From the NCBI GenBank assembly GCA_023622765.1, contig JAMNYO010000125.1, forward strand, positions 1 to 64,000: a stretch of DNA of 64,000 nucleotides. The letters are read 5' to 3'. The DNA comes from Bacteroidota bacterium. Its GTDB lineage: Bacteria > Bacteroidota > Bacteroidia > Bacteroidales > Dysgonomonadaceae. Of this stretch, positions 17,487 through 26,563 are shown piece by piece (the first letter of the stretch is position 1; every line of letters begins with the position of its first letter). Under the pieces are notes generated by a model. It did not search any database, had not been told where the DNA came from, and was given only the letters and a program-made list of their open reading frames with translations. Made by a program: the position numbers and the translations under genes.

Positions 17487-18856
17487 GTCCGCAGGCTATC
17501 TTTATAGAAGTTGTTGGCATTTACCTTGTTGATATCGAGGTCGGCATCGGAGTTGTCCTCCCAACGGCGACAGAGGTAGACGACATCGTAAATGCGGCCG
17601 ATTTTATAGTCGCGTGTAAATGCCAGTCCCACCGCGTAGTCTTCGCCATAACTGGTGTTGGGGAACTGTATTTCGCGCAGAAGTGGAGTGTAGAACGCAC
17701 GTGGGGCACCCAGCCCGTTGATGCGCAACGCGTTGTTCCTGCCGTTATCGGGTGTCCACTCCCTATGGTCGATAATACCGGGAGGGATCTCCTCCAGGTT
17801 GAAGTTGGTCATCCTGTAGGTTCCGACTACCATCGCGCACTTCTCCTGGTGGAAGAGCTGTACAATCTTCTCCAGCGCATCGGTGCCGCTATAGAGGTCG
17901 TCCGAGTCGAGCTGAATGGCAAAACGTCCGCAATGCTGACTCATCACGGCATAGTTCCAGCATCCGCCGATACCCAAGTCGTAACGATCGGGACGCAGCA
18001 CGATTAAGTTTTCATGTTCTCCGCTTAACCGTTTCAGCTCCTCGTACGTTCCATCGGTGGAGTGGTTATCGGTCACGATAACGTTAAAGGGAAACGAGGT
18101 CTCCTGTTTCACTGCCGATAACACCGCATCGGTAATGGTTTTGATCCGGTTTCTTACCGGGATAATCACGCTGGCTTCTACCGAGAAGTCGTGGGGTGCG
18201 TCAAGATCGATCGTTTGGGGCTCGTCTGTAAGTAGGGCGCCAATGCGTTTGAGGTGAGCGGTACATGCCTGTTCCATTTCGATCTGCACTGCCCTGTTTT
18301 TGGGATCCACGTAGTCAAACAGCTTTTTGCCGCTTGCCCTTGTATCTGTTTCTGCTTCCGTATATAGATGTTCGTTTACGCGTACTATCTGCCCAAGCTC
18401 CGAAAGGTGCAGGCGCAGGTCGTATATGGCGGCATACCTGTATTCAATCTCCATCAACGCTACAGCCTGTTTAAAGCTGTCGGAGGGGATAAGGAGCAGC
18501 GCGCCAAAGTCGAAATCATCCCTCAATGCACCCTGTTGGTAGTTGATGGTGGGGTGCAACTTAAGCTGATTATCTGCCTTTTTGTATCTGTCGGCATAGA
18601 GCAGCGTGGCAGCAGTTTGCCTGGCTACGCCAAGCCAGCGCTCCAAAGCGAGGTAGCCCAGCTCCACGTCACAGTTTTTAATCTGAAGAAGCAGGTAGGG
18701 CGAAGCCACCTTTTCCGCCACTTTTTTTATCGCTTCGGTGGAGTAGGGAGCGCTCTCCATCTCTACTATGTTTGCGAACCCTGGTTCGGTACGTGGTAGC
18801 TTGGCGCTGCCTTTCACCACGAAAATATCTACAATCGATTTTTGTAACTTGGTCAT
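17450..18856 (-). CDS. Family 2 glycosyltransferase with extra N-terminal domain
   Basis: 468 residues. A GT2 domain starts at about 230: [44 protein letters not shown], and IQLDSDDLY (the D-x-D metal site as DSDD), ending with [16 protein letters not shown]. The first 220 residues form a separate mixed domain ([43 protein letters not shown]) that I do not recognise. No TM or signal, so it is cytoplasmic. Gene order places it between the secreted amidase and the DUF4922 enzyme, all on one strand. The acceptor is unknown. Its first 17 codons and upstream flank are duplicated in front of the neighbouring amidase gene. Confidence 0.82.
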   Translation of the reverse strand: MTKLQKSIVDIFVVKGSAKLPRTEPGFANIVEMESAPYSTEAIKKVAEKVASPYLLLQIKNCDVELGYLALERWLGVARQTAATLLYADRYKKADNQLKLHPTINYQQGALRDDFDFGALLLIPSDSFKQAVALMEIEYRYAAIYDLRLHLSELGQIVRVNEHLYTEAETDTRASGKKLFDYVDPKNRAVQIEMEQACTAHLKRIGALLTDEPQTIDLDAPHDFSVEASVIIPVRNRIKTITDAVLSAVKQETSFPFNVIVTDNHSTDGTYEELKRLSGEHENLIVLRPDRYDLGIGGCWNYAVMSQHCGRFAIQLDSDDLYSGTDALEKIVQLFHQEKCAMVVGTYRMTNFNLEEIPPGIIDHREWTPDNGRNNALRINGLGAPRAFYTPLLREIQFPNTSYGEDYAVGLAFTRDYKIGRIYDVVYLCRRWEDNSDADLDINKVNANNFYKDSLRTWELQARLKKNS

Positions 18857-18905
18857 TATATCTTTGTTTTAAATGATCTCGCCGTTAAAAATGTCAGCAG
18901 TTCAT
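18807..18905 (-). repeat. Duplicated leader segment, copy at the glycosyltransferase start
   Basis: A 99-bp segment covering the first codons and upstream flank of the glycosyltransferase gene recurs without gaps at 21601-21699 (offset 2794), about 87 percent identical by eye. It encodes [17 protein letters not shown] here and MTSLRRSIVDVFVVKGS there. A shorter third relative of its flank (words GTTAAAAATGT and CTCAT) sits at 18941-18975, at the 3' end of the amidase gene. Confidence 0.75.
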
Positions 18906-18941
18906 TCACTTTCTCTGGTTTTTTTCAAGGAGTGTTCTTTG

Positions 18942-21599
18942 TTATCTCTTCGTTAAAAATGTTAATAGCTCATTCATCAACTGCAATAGTTCTTCATCGC
19001 CCCGGATCGATTCCAGGGGGAAGCCGAGCGTCACGCAGCTGTAAGTGTCACCATAATAGCCTACTGCCGCCCCTATATTGTTTTCGCTATAACGCATAAG
19101 GGTAACGGCATCCTCGGTAGGTACAATGCCATCGGGCGATTCCACCACGTACTGCTCCTGGGAGAGCTCGTTGTTATATTGATAGTCGCGTTTGGAAAGT
19201 CCTGCCCTGTTTTGTACCACCGTTACGCCACCCGTCGCGGCAGCCTGTTCGGTCATCAGTTGAATATGAAGGACATTGTTGGCAAAATCTCTGCCAAACA
19301 TCTGTTCAAACGGGTCGTTATCGTGCCAAAGGTCACTGGCGACGTAAGCGCCGGAAACCAATAGCGAAGAACCTCTTGCTGTAGCCTGCTCCAGTGCGCT
19401 GCGCAACGGTTTAGGCAAGGCTTTATATTTTAGGGGGCGGCCATCCCTTGGTCCCTTGTCGGTCTGCTTCTGTTTTCCCAAAATCAGGTCGATCACATCG
19501 TACCCATCAAGCAGCTCCGGTCGGTTAACAACGGCGGAAGCAGAGGAGGAGGCAAACGAGAAGCCGGCTTTCAATATAGCCGATCCGTGAATGGCGGGGT
19601 AATCGAAACTGTTGCCGGCAATGGGACTCTTTTCATGGGTAGAGTGGCTATCGCCAAAACCGGTGTCATCGTCGTCCACCCACGGCAGGGAGCGGTCGAA
19701 CTCCTTTTGATACCCTATAAAGGCAATATCGTGCAGGTAGGGTACACCCCCATCTTTCCGAGAGACGAATCCCGCGACATTGCTTTCCGGGTAATCTATC
19801 CAGTCGGGGGCGGATACACGGGTAAAGCCGTTTACTACCATCGCGGTTCCACGCGGGTTGCCGGCAACCCCCGCGGCCAGGATCTCCGACGGGAAACTGC
19901 TGCCTCCTGCATTGACGGCCACCACCTTGAATCGGTAGAGCACGTCGGGCTCCATTTTAACGGAGTAGCTGTTCTTTTTCACCACCCTGCCGCCATCGAA
20001 TGGGGCCCCGTTTTTTGAAGTATAGACGATATAGGCATCGGGGTTAGCCGAAGGCTCTAACGGATCGTCGCTATCGCTCCAACTGAGCTGTGCCGTCCGT
20101 TCCTTGAACGTAACAAGCATATCCTTAACTGGTAGCGGCTGTACTACAAAGGGAAAACCGTTTTTCTCTGCCAGGAACTGCAGCATGGCTTTATAGATAG
20201 CCCGGCTTACCGTGAATCGGAACTCCGGATCCAACCCGTAGCGCATATCGGAGAAGTTCTGATGCGACAGCAGCTCCAACAGCATCGACGGCACTGCCGC
20301 GTGTGTAGCCTCGGAGTAGCTTTTATCCCACATGTCTCGGCGAACCCACTCGGGGGAGTGGTGGTGCTTGACATCATGAACGATTCGGGTCATCACGATA
20401 TCGGTGAATTCACGGGCGCTCTCCCTCGAAGAGCCGTCAGGATAGAGACCTTCGTTCCATTTCGAGTTGTAGATGCCCAGCGTGCCCACGATAGAGTCAC
20501 CCAATAGCGTGCCGGCATCGGTATGAAAAGCAAAGACGAGGTCGATGGGGATGTTAAGCCCTTCGGAATCGGGAATAGCCGAGGTGCCGCCCAGCAGGTA
20601 GTTCACCCAGTAGGCGCGACAGCGATAGTCATCGGTGTAATCGTTTAGCCCTTGCGAAGGTGAATAGATGGTGTCGGGCACCCCTGCCCATTGTAGCCAG
20701 TAGCGTGCCGCCTCGCAGTACCGGGGATAGCCGCTGTTCGTGTACTCCTGTAGGGTTATGGCAAGCGGCGATGTAGTTTCGATGCTGTCGGGGTAGGCAC
20801 GCTCCACGTTGCCCATCCCACCGCCAATTTTCACCGCATCCGCGGTTACAAGCCGTTTCGATTTGGAAGATCTGTTCGACAGGGTAACCCCCTGCCTAGA
20901 GCCGCTGTTGTCGAAAGGGAAGCTGCCCAGGTAGATCCAGGTGCCGCCACCCATCTGTTGGTTGACGTGAAAGCTGCTCTCTCCCCCGGCGTGATGCACG
21001 GTGTAGAGGGCATCGGTGGTATGTTCCGGGGAGGATTGGTAAGCGATGTATACCGCTAACTCCTCGGGCTTCTCCACCTCAACCCGCCATGTGGCTGTGG
21101 CACTTTCTCTCCTGGAGGTTTGGGTAACCCGGGCGGTACCGGTACGGAAGAGGTTGTCCCGTTCGCGAAGGAACTGCTTCGAGTATCCAAAACCGTCAGC
21201 GCTGCTCTCCCATTTTCCCGTCTCTTGGTAACTGCCATTGCTCCATTGAGAGCTATCGTTGTCGATGATATATTCGTTTCTGGAGACATCCCTTTCGCGG
21301 GGGAGCATCACCGTGGCTCCACTGTTCTCCAACATCGGCACCAGGAAGGGCAGCACGTAGGACTGGGTATAGAGGTCTTCCACCGTTTGAAACATGCGTG
21401 CTCGCTGCCACTCCCATCGGTTAAGCTTATACTCGAAGTAGTAACCGTGGCTCTGCCACAGGGCGATATGCCTGCCTTGGAGACCCTTTGTAGGCGTATG
21501 TACAGGGGTTGCCGGACGGACTAAGGGTTGTGCCGTTGCCTCTATCCCAAGCAACAGCGTTACGAAAATCGCTATAACAATGATTCTAACAATCTTCAT
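18942..21599 (-). CDS. Secreted N-acetylmuramoyl-L-alanine amidase-like protein with golvesin-like and Fn3-like parts
   Basis: 885 residues from the ATG at 21599, which opens a good signal peptide (MKIVRIIVIAIFVTLLLGIEATAQ). In order: an amidase_3-like segment (IALWQSHGYYFE; LVPMLENSGATVMLPRERD), an inserted golvesin-type beta-sandwich (ATWRVEVEKPEELAVYIAY; GTWIYLGSFPFD), the rest of the amidase fold (IPIDLVFAFHTDAGT with a His, then LLELLSHQNFSDM), and an Fn3-like domain (ITYSW-type LSWSDSDDP; FKVVAVNAGGSSFPSE) before a C-terminal GATase-like region. Bacteroidales homologues are often labelled xanthan lyase; the amidase fold and neighbours favour peptidoglycan. A start at 21650 would add a 17-residue peptide copied from the glycosyltransferase gene; I prefer 21599 because of the signal peptide. 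Confidence 0.78.
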   Translation of the reverse strand: MKIVRIIVIAIFVTLLLGIEATAQPLVRPATPVHTPTKGLQGRHIALWQSHGYYFEYKLNRWEWQRARMFQTVEDLYTQSYVLPFLVPMLENSGATVMLPRERDVSRNEYIIDNDSSQWSNGSYQETGKWESSADGFGYSKQFLRERDNLFRTGTARVTQTSRRESATATWRVEVEKPEELAVYIAYQSSPEHTTDALYTVHHAGGESSFHVNQQMGGGTWIYLGSFPFDNSGSRQGVTLSNRSSKSKRLVTADAVKIGGGMGNVERAYPDSIETTSPLAITLQEYTNSGYPRYCEAARYWLQWAGVPDTIYSPSQGLNDYTDDYRCRAYWVNYLLGGTSAIPDSEGLNIPIDLVFAFHTDAGTLLGDSIVGTLGIYNSKWNEGLYPDGSSRESAREFTDIVMTRIVHDVKHHHSPEWVRRDMWDKSYSEATHAAVPSMLLELLSHQNFSDMRYGLDPEFRFTVSRAIYKAMLQFLAEKNGFPFVVQPLPVKDMLVTFKERTAQLSWSDSDDPLEPSANPDAYIVYTSKNGAPFDGGRVVKKNSYSVKMEPDVLYRFKVVAVNAGGSSFPSEILAAGVAGNPRGTAMVVNGFTRVSAPDWIDYPESNVAGFVSRKDGGVPYLHDIAFIGYQKEFDRSLPWVDDDDTGFGDSHSTHEKSPIAGNSFDYPAIHGSAILKAGFSFASSSASAVVNRPELLDGYDVIDLILGKQKQTDKGPRDGRPLKYKALPKPLRSALEQATARGSSLLVSGAYVASDLWHDNDPFEQMFGRDFANNVLHIQLMTEQAAATGGVTVVQNRAGLSKRDYQYNNELSQEQYVVESPDGIVPTEDAVTLMRYSENNIGAAVGYYGDTYSCVTLGFPLESIRGDEELLQLMNELLTFLTKR

Positions 21600-21600
21600 A

Positions 21601-21699
21601 CTGCCTTTCACCACGAAAACATCTACAATCGATCTCCGTAAGCTGGTCATTATATCTCTGTTTTAAATTATCTCGCCATTAAAAATGTCAGTGGCTCAT
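21601..21699 (-). repeat. Duplicated leader segment, copy upstream of the amidase gene
   Basis: Second copy of the segment described at 18807-18905. It puts a 17-codon open frame in frame with, and immediately before, the amidase start, so it may be read as a leader peptide or be a relic of a lost paralogous glycosyltransferase gene. Confidence 0.75.
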
Positions 21700-21739
21700 G
21701 CATCCGTTACGGCAGTTGCAACGGGGATAGTTTTTTCAC

Positions 21740-23212
21740 CTATTTCTTTTCTACAAGCGATGAGGGATCGCTCTCTTTATTATCCCTGTTCAGTGTGGTT
21801 ACGCAATAGTACCCGGGAGCATTCACAGTAATGGATGAGTTCTTGGTGATATCCAGTACAACGCCCTCTTTCTTGATATCGGGAAAATGGTAGACAACGG
21901 ACCTCACGTCTCCCGATTTGCTCCATGAGAGCTGGTTGTTGCTGATTTTCACATTTTGGGGTTTTGCGGGAGCGGGCGCCACCTCCCTGCCAAGAAATGG
22001 AATAACCGCTTTCTCCTTGTATATGGTTGCCAATTTATCGGTTATGCCTATCTTGTTTAAAAGCAGATAGCGGGCACTGTAGAGGGCATTCCCTTTCACC
22101 TTCTTATTCTTGCCGGTTAAATTAAACTGTTTCTCCAACTCGGTGGTAAGTTGAAAGGCAGCGGGCTGTGAGGAGTCGCCAAACTTATAGAAGCCATGTC
22201 CCACCATCACGTCCGCTTTGTAGTTATATTGCGTCCACCAGCTTAACCGGAGTTGAAAGTCGTTGTACTGGTTCCCTATCTCCTGGTACAGCTGTGGCAT
22301 GACCACATCAATCCAACCTTCTTTGCACCACTTGGCTACATCGGCAAACAGGGTGTTTAAGCTGTAATCGGGACTGGCCGCGGGCGATACCGTGAAAACG
22401 ACTTCAGGTTTTGTCGCTACGATCACATCGTGAACTGCTTTTATGGCCAGGTCCACGTTGTTGCGTCTAAAATCTTCTATCTTCGAGAACTGGGCTCCAT
22501 ATTTATCAAAATCCCCTGCATCGGAGATCATCGTGCCGGCGGCAGAGGGAGCCGGGTAGAAGTAGTCATCAAAATGGATGCCGTCCACATCATACTTGGT
22601 GATCACATCCTTTACGATATCTGCCAATCGCTTACGCACTTCGGGGATGGCAGGGTTATAGATTTGAATTTTCTCATGGCTTATCACCCATTCAGGTTGA
22701 ACCGAAGGGTGAAGGTTGGGATAAGGATTGCCGCTATTTGCCCTCGTGGCAATGCGGAAAGGGTTCATCCAGGCATGAAACTCCATATCGCGCTTATGCG
22801 CCTCATCAATCAAGAATCGTAACACATCGTAACCCGGATCTTTTCCTCTCGTGCCGGTGATGGATGCACTCCATGGTTCGTAGGGGGAGTTGTAGAAGGC
22901 ATCTCCCATGGGTTTGATTTGCACGATCACCGCGTTGATGTTCAGTTTCTTGAATTCGTCCAGGTATTGCGTGTAGTGCCTTTTTTGCGATTCCACATCA
23001 TATTTGCTCATCGGCCAGTCTAAGCCCCACGCAGTGGTGATCCACACCGAGCGCATCTCTTTTTTGGGGAAGATGAGCGATGTTTCCGAGGGGATGTCAG
23101 GATCGGGATCTGTATCCGGCGTATCAATATCGGGGATATCGCGTTCGCAAGAGGCAACAGCGATTAAGATCGATATGATCCCAAAAAGGAAAGGTAACTT
23201 GAATCGATGCAT
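21740..23212 (-). CDS. GHL10 (DUF187) glycan hydrolase lipoprotein, DigH/YngK family
   Basis: 490 residues. An SPII signal (FGIISILIAVASC, Cys22) is followed by an acidic Asp/Pro linker. The GHL10 barrel opens with EMRSVWITTAWGLDWP and continues with LDEFKKLNINAVIVQIKPMGDAFYNS, FHAWMNPFRIA, YDVDGIHFDDYFYP and DVVMPQLYQE, all characteristic of DUF187; the acidic pair in GIHFDDYF is at the expected active site. E. coli DigH of this family cleaves denuded peptidoglycan glycans. A C-terminal Fn3-like module (QNVKISNNQLSWSKSGDV) follows. The context fits processing of cell-wall glycan. A strong terminator lies directly upstream, so this gene likely has its own promoter or depends on read-through. 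Confidence 0.85.
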   Translation of the reverse strand: MHRFKLPFLFGIISILIAVASCERDIPDIDTPDTDPDPDIPSETSLIFPKKEMRSVWITTAWGLDWPMSKYDVESQKRHYTQYLDEFKKLNINAVIVQIKPMGDAFYNSPYEPWSASITGTRGKDPGYDVLRFLIDEAHKRDMEFHAWMNPFRIATRANSGNPYPNLHPSVQPEWVISHEKIQIYNPAIPEVRKRLADIVKDVITKYDVDGIHFDDYFYPAPSAAGTMISDAGDFDKYGAQFSKIEDFRRNNVDLAIKAVHDVIVATKPEVVFTVSPAASPDYSLNTLFADVAKWCKEGWIDVVMPQLYQEIGNQYNDFQLRLSWWTQYNYKADVMVGHGFYKFGDSSQPAAFQLTTELEKQFNLTGKNKKVKGNALYSARYLLLNKIGITDKLATIYKEKAVIPFLGREVAPAPAKPQNVKISNNQLSWSKSGDVRSVVYHFPDIKKEGVVLDITKNSSITVNAPGYYCVTTLNRDNKESDPSSLVEKK

Positions 23213-23241
23213 GTCGGTGTCAATTATCTATTGTATAAAAA

Positions 23242-23279
23242 ATACCTTTGTCGGTTCATAGGCGGACCGACAAAGGTAT
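23242..23279 (-). terminator. Terminator between the surface lipoprotein gene and GHL10 gene
   Basis: Perfect 14-bp stem: 23242-23255 (atacctttgtcggt) and 23266-23279, with a 10-nt loop. On the minus strand it is followed by a run of six T (23236-23241). It lies 22 bp after the DUF4623-like stop, so it should end or attenuate the susC-susD-lipoprotein transcript. Confidence 0.85.
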
Positions 23280-23301
23280 CTGTTTTAGCGGAGAAGAAAA
23301 A

Positions 23302-24714
23302 CTATTCATCCAGCTCTTTTCTTGGAATTTCAATCAATGCAAATCCCGCGTTGTTGGATGCGGTATAGAGCAACAGCGAGACATCTTCTCCTTGATTGTT
23401 TTTGATTACCTTATATCCGGTTTGTGTGCCGGGTGCCGTGTTTACACCTCCTCCTATCGAGTATTGAAATATCGGCAATTTACTTCCCTCCTCGAACAGC
23501 CTCAACGCTTCAACCGTGTTGTTGCCTTTCGTGATATCGTAGAGGTACAGCACGGCATTGCCCGAGTAACGGGGAGCGGTAGTCAGTATCATATACCTTT
23601 CATTGTTGAACGAAAATACCCTGGCATCCGATCCCTGTTTGGGCGTGGCATCGCCACTCATCGTGTGCAGCAGCGTACCATCTTTATTGACCACGTAGAT
23701 AGGTCCGTCATATCCGGTTAAAATATAGTCATCCGTATCTTCTACCCGGTTCATGCTCATACAGAAAGAGACTCCTGGTTGGGTAGGCAGGACTTTTACA
23801 TCGGTGATCTCGGTAAAGTTTGAAACGGTAAGTCGGGTAATTTCAGTCACCGCGTTATCTCCGAAGAACATATACCCGTTGCCATTCTTATCAAGGGTTG
23901 CAGACATATTGTCGCCGTGGCGGGCACCTGAACCGGGGATGTTGATGGGGTCGGCATTAAAGATGACGGTAGGCTCCGCTGTCGGGTCGCTTCCCCAGTG
24001 GTAGATTTTCATGCCATATTTACCCGAGAGGTTGGCTATGTAGGTGTGGCCATTGAATTTAGCCCCCACGTTTACCGGGAATGTTCCTCCGGATACACCG
24101 GTGAGGTTAAGGTTGATACGATTGATCTCGTTGTTTTTCAAATCGTTCACGCTAAGAAGGTGCGATCCGCCTTCAGCCCGCGTCACGATAAGCACGTGTT
24201 CGCCATCGAACCCTGAACCCCTGGTCAAATTGGACACGAAGGTGGGATATGCCGGATTCCCAATATCGTTACCCGAGTAGTCATAAAACAGCGCTTTGCT
24301 AAAGTCGGCGCCAAATACAGGTACGTTGAGGCGGAGGGTAACGAAATATTCCCTGAAACGTGGTCCATTAACCACTTTCAGCACGATGGTCTTGGCATCT
24401 TTGCCCTCCTCGAAGTCAAATTGGAGTACATCACTTTCCAGTTTTGCCCCCTCCGACATGGTTGCTTCAAACCGGATCGCCGAAACATTTGTCTCCGGAT
24501 CAACCCTGGGGAACCATACCGTCTTTTTATCTTCATCAATCCTACCCTCGATAACTGTCTTGCCATCAGCACCTGCATTCATTATCTTGATCGACTTCAG
24601 TACAACCTCATAGGGGGATTCCACGTTTTCCGGGAAATCCTCTTCGCAAGATGTAAAGAGCGATAGTGAAAAGAGGGCCATCAAAACCAATAGTATATAT
24701 GCTATCTTTTTCAT
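23302..24714 (-). CDS. Surface lipoprotein, DUF4623-like, third gene of the SusCD unit
   Basis: 470 residues from the ATG at 24714 (MKKIAYILLVLMALFSLSLFTSC), an SPII signal with Cys23 followed by EEDFPENVE. Residues about 35-140 look like an Ig-like/DUF4958-type strand-rich domain (VLKSIKIMNAG; AIRFEATMSEGAKLES); the rest has repeated beta-propeller-like stretches (GEHVLIVTRAEGGSHLLSVND; NGYMFFGDNAVTEITRL; YILTGYDGPIYVVNKDG). It starts 19 bp after susD and is probably an accessory glycan-binding lipoprotein of the same transporter. Family name is by resemblance only. Confidence 0.7.
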   Translation of the reverse strand: MKKIAYILLVLMALFSLSLFTSCEEDFPENVESPYEVVLKSIKIMNAGADGKTVIEGRIDEDKKTVWFPRVDPETNVSAIRFEATMSEGAKLESDVLQFDFEEGKDAKTIVLKVVNGPRFREYFVTLRLNVPVFGADFSKALFYDYSGNDIGNPAYPTFVSNLTRGSGFDGEHVLIVTRAEGGSHLLSVNDLKNNEINRINLNLTGVSGGTFPVNVGAKFNGHTYIANLSGKYGMKIYHWGSDPTAEPTVIFNADPINIPGSGARHGDNMSATLDKNGNGYMFFGDNAVTEITRLTVSNFTEITDVKVLPTQPGVSFCMSMNRVEDTDDYILTGYDGPIYVVNKDGTLLHTMSGDATPKQGSDARVFSFNNERYMILTTAPRYSGNAVLYLYDITKGNNTVEALRLFEEGSKLPIFQYSIGGGVNTAPGTQTGYKVIKNNQGEDVSLLLYTASNNAGFALIEIPRKELDE

Positions 24715-24733
24715 ATGATTAAAATGTTTATTT

Positions 24734-26551
24734 TTAATTCTGAGGCCACCCTTCGGTCTGTTGAAGTTTGTAGCCCTTGCTTTCGTAGTCATCCATCTGG
24801 GTTTTCCCTACCGGTGCCAGGTATGGATTAATATTCACCTCGTTTAAAAATGGTTGTCTGCCCGTGGTTATGGAGCTCCGATAGAACCCCTTCATATTCG
24901 CGTTGTTATCCCCACTGTAGGAGGTGAATTTGCCCGTCAGGTCGGCGACCGAGAATTTTCCGGCATTTGCTGCCGTTAATTCCGTTTTCAACTCGGTTGG
25001 GAAATTCACCCATCCGCCGCACAATATATCCCACCTCTTGTCGGTATCCATGTATTCAAGCTTGTGCCACCGTTTCAGATCGGCGATACGTGAATATTCG
25101 AAAGCAAACTCCATACGTCGCTCTCTGCGAATCTCCCAAATCAGTGGCGACACATCGGCATCCCTTACCGGGTCGTCGGGAATAGCATCTAAGCGCAGCG
25201 GGGTAGTTTTCGTTACGCCCATGGCCTCTGCTTCGGGGGCGATGGGGCGGTTACGAAGTTTATTGATTGTTTTATCAATATCCGCCTGTGTAACAGCTTC
25301 ACCACCCTGTGTTGCCAGCTCAGCTTTGGCTTCAATCCAGTTCAGCAGCACCTCTGCATAGCGCAGTACGGGGTAGTCTGTGATATTTTTACTACTGGTA
25401 AACACTTCGGGGGGTGAATTCCCTGCCTCTACCGATTTTGCCACGCTGCGGGGTAAAAACTTGTTGATATACCAGAACGATCCTTTGTTTCTTGGAGATG
25501 GCTTATCATAAAACGTTGCTTCCAGTCGGGGGTCGCGTGTCTTGATCATGTTGGCCAGCTCAAAATTGTTGGCACTTGCTACCGTTGAGTTTTGCCACAC
25601 CTCTCCATCGTTGCAGATGAAAGATTTAATCAGGCTGGCGGTAGGGCCAAAGTTCACCGATTCCGACAGGTTGTTGTAGGAGGCAACGCAGTGTGTAATC
25701 CCGACCGCTTGGTCATAGTGGCGGTACAACAACACATCTTTGTTGCCTGCCAGATTCTCGGAAATAAAGAGAGAGCGGAATTCAGAGACGATGTCATAGC
25801 TTTTGCCCATCACGTAGTCGCCCGCGACAATGGCCAGCCTGAAAAACTTCTGCGCCCGGCTGTTGTTCTTGTAGTAATATTTTTGCCAGGAAGCTTCCGA
25901 CAGGGCAATCCTGGTGATAAAACCGGCCACGATATCTCTGTTCACATTCATGGCACCATCGTTCACCCTTACGTTTTCAAATGCATACACCAGGTCGTCA
26001 TATACCGCGTCCATCACCTCATCGCGGGGTGTCCGGGGCTTGTACAGTCCATCCAGATCGGTGTCTGCCACAACGTAATCGTAATAGGGTACATCTCCAT
26101 AGGTCTCTACCAGGTCACTGTATCGCATTGCCCTAAAGAAGCGTCCTATGCCGGTCCAATGGTTGTATTGCTCGGCTGTGAGCGTCCCTTTCATTTTGTT
26201 TTCAATGCGATCGAGCATGATATTGATCGAGCGCAGTGTCTCCATACCCCAAATCTGACTGGCGGGAACGGAGCGGGTGAAGTTCGGTTGTGTCCCGTTA
26301 TGCACCACGTCATCGCTAAAAGTGTAGCCCATAAGCGGTGCCGAAGCGTTGCTCCATCCTTGTCCATAACCGAAAAAGAAGGTGGTGTAATATTTGTTGG
26401 CATACAACCTTATGTTCTCTTCGCTGTTCCATGCCGTTTCATCGTTCTCTTTCGTGAGTGGTGGCCTGTCCAGGAAGTCCTCGCATCCTGTAATTATGGG
26501 TAACAGTGCAAGAATGGCTACTATTATATATCTATTGTACTTCATATTCAT
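24734..26551 (-). CDS. SusD/RagB family nutrient-binding outer-membrane lipoprotein
   Basis: 605 residues. SPII signal MKYNRYIIVAILALLPIITGC (Cys23 counted from the first Met) followed by EDFLDRPPLTKENDETAW, the standard SusD opening. The helical TPR-like SusD fold is supported by RFFRAMRYSDLVETYGDVPYYD, ALSEASWQKYYY, YAEVLLNWIEAKAELATQGG and IRRERRMEFAFEYSRIADLKRW near the C-terminus. SusD proteins cap the SusC channel and bind the incoming glycan. It lies 12 bp after susC. Gene context points to peptidoglycan- or amino-sugar-derived ligand, which is inference. Start could be Met1 (26551) or Met3 (26545). Confidence 0.95.
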   Translation of the reverse strand: MNMKYNRYIIVAILALLPIITGCEDFLDRPPLTKENDETAWNSEENIRLYANKYYTTFFFGYGQGWSNASAPLMGYTFSDDVVHNGTQPNFTRSVPASQIWGMETLRSINIMLDRIENKMKGTLTAEQYNHWTGIGRFFRAMRYSDLVETYGDVPYYDYVVADTDLDGLYKPRTPRDEVMDAVYDDLVYAFENVRVNDGAMNVNRDIVAGFITRIALSEASWQKYYYKNNSRAQKFFRLAIVAGDYVMGKSYDIVSEFRSLFISENLAGNKDVLLYRHYDQAVGITHCVASYNNLSESVNFGPTASLIKSFICNDGEVWQNSTVASANNFELANMIKTRDPRLEATFYDKPSPRNKGSFWYINKFLPRSVAKSVEAGNSPPEVFTSSKNITDYPVLRYAEVLLNWIEAKAELATQGGEAVTQADIDKTINKLRNRPIAPEAEAMGVTKTTPLRLDAIPDDPVRDADVSPLIWEIRRERRMEFAFEYSRIADLKRWHKLEYMDTDKRWDILCGGWVNFPTELKTELTAANAGKFSVADLTGKFTSYSGDNNANMKGFYRSSITTGRQPFLNEVNINPYLAPVGKTQMDDYESKGYKLQQTEGWPQN

Positions 26552-26563
26552 ATCTTTTTTTAA

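Noticed and set aside
23242-23279. Inverted repeat as a transposon end
   Set aside because: A short loop plus T-run directly after a stop codon fits a terminator; no transposase or paired end is nearby.
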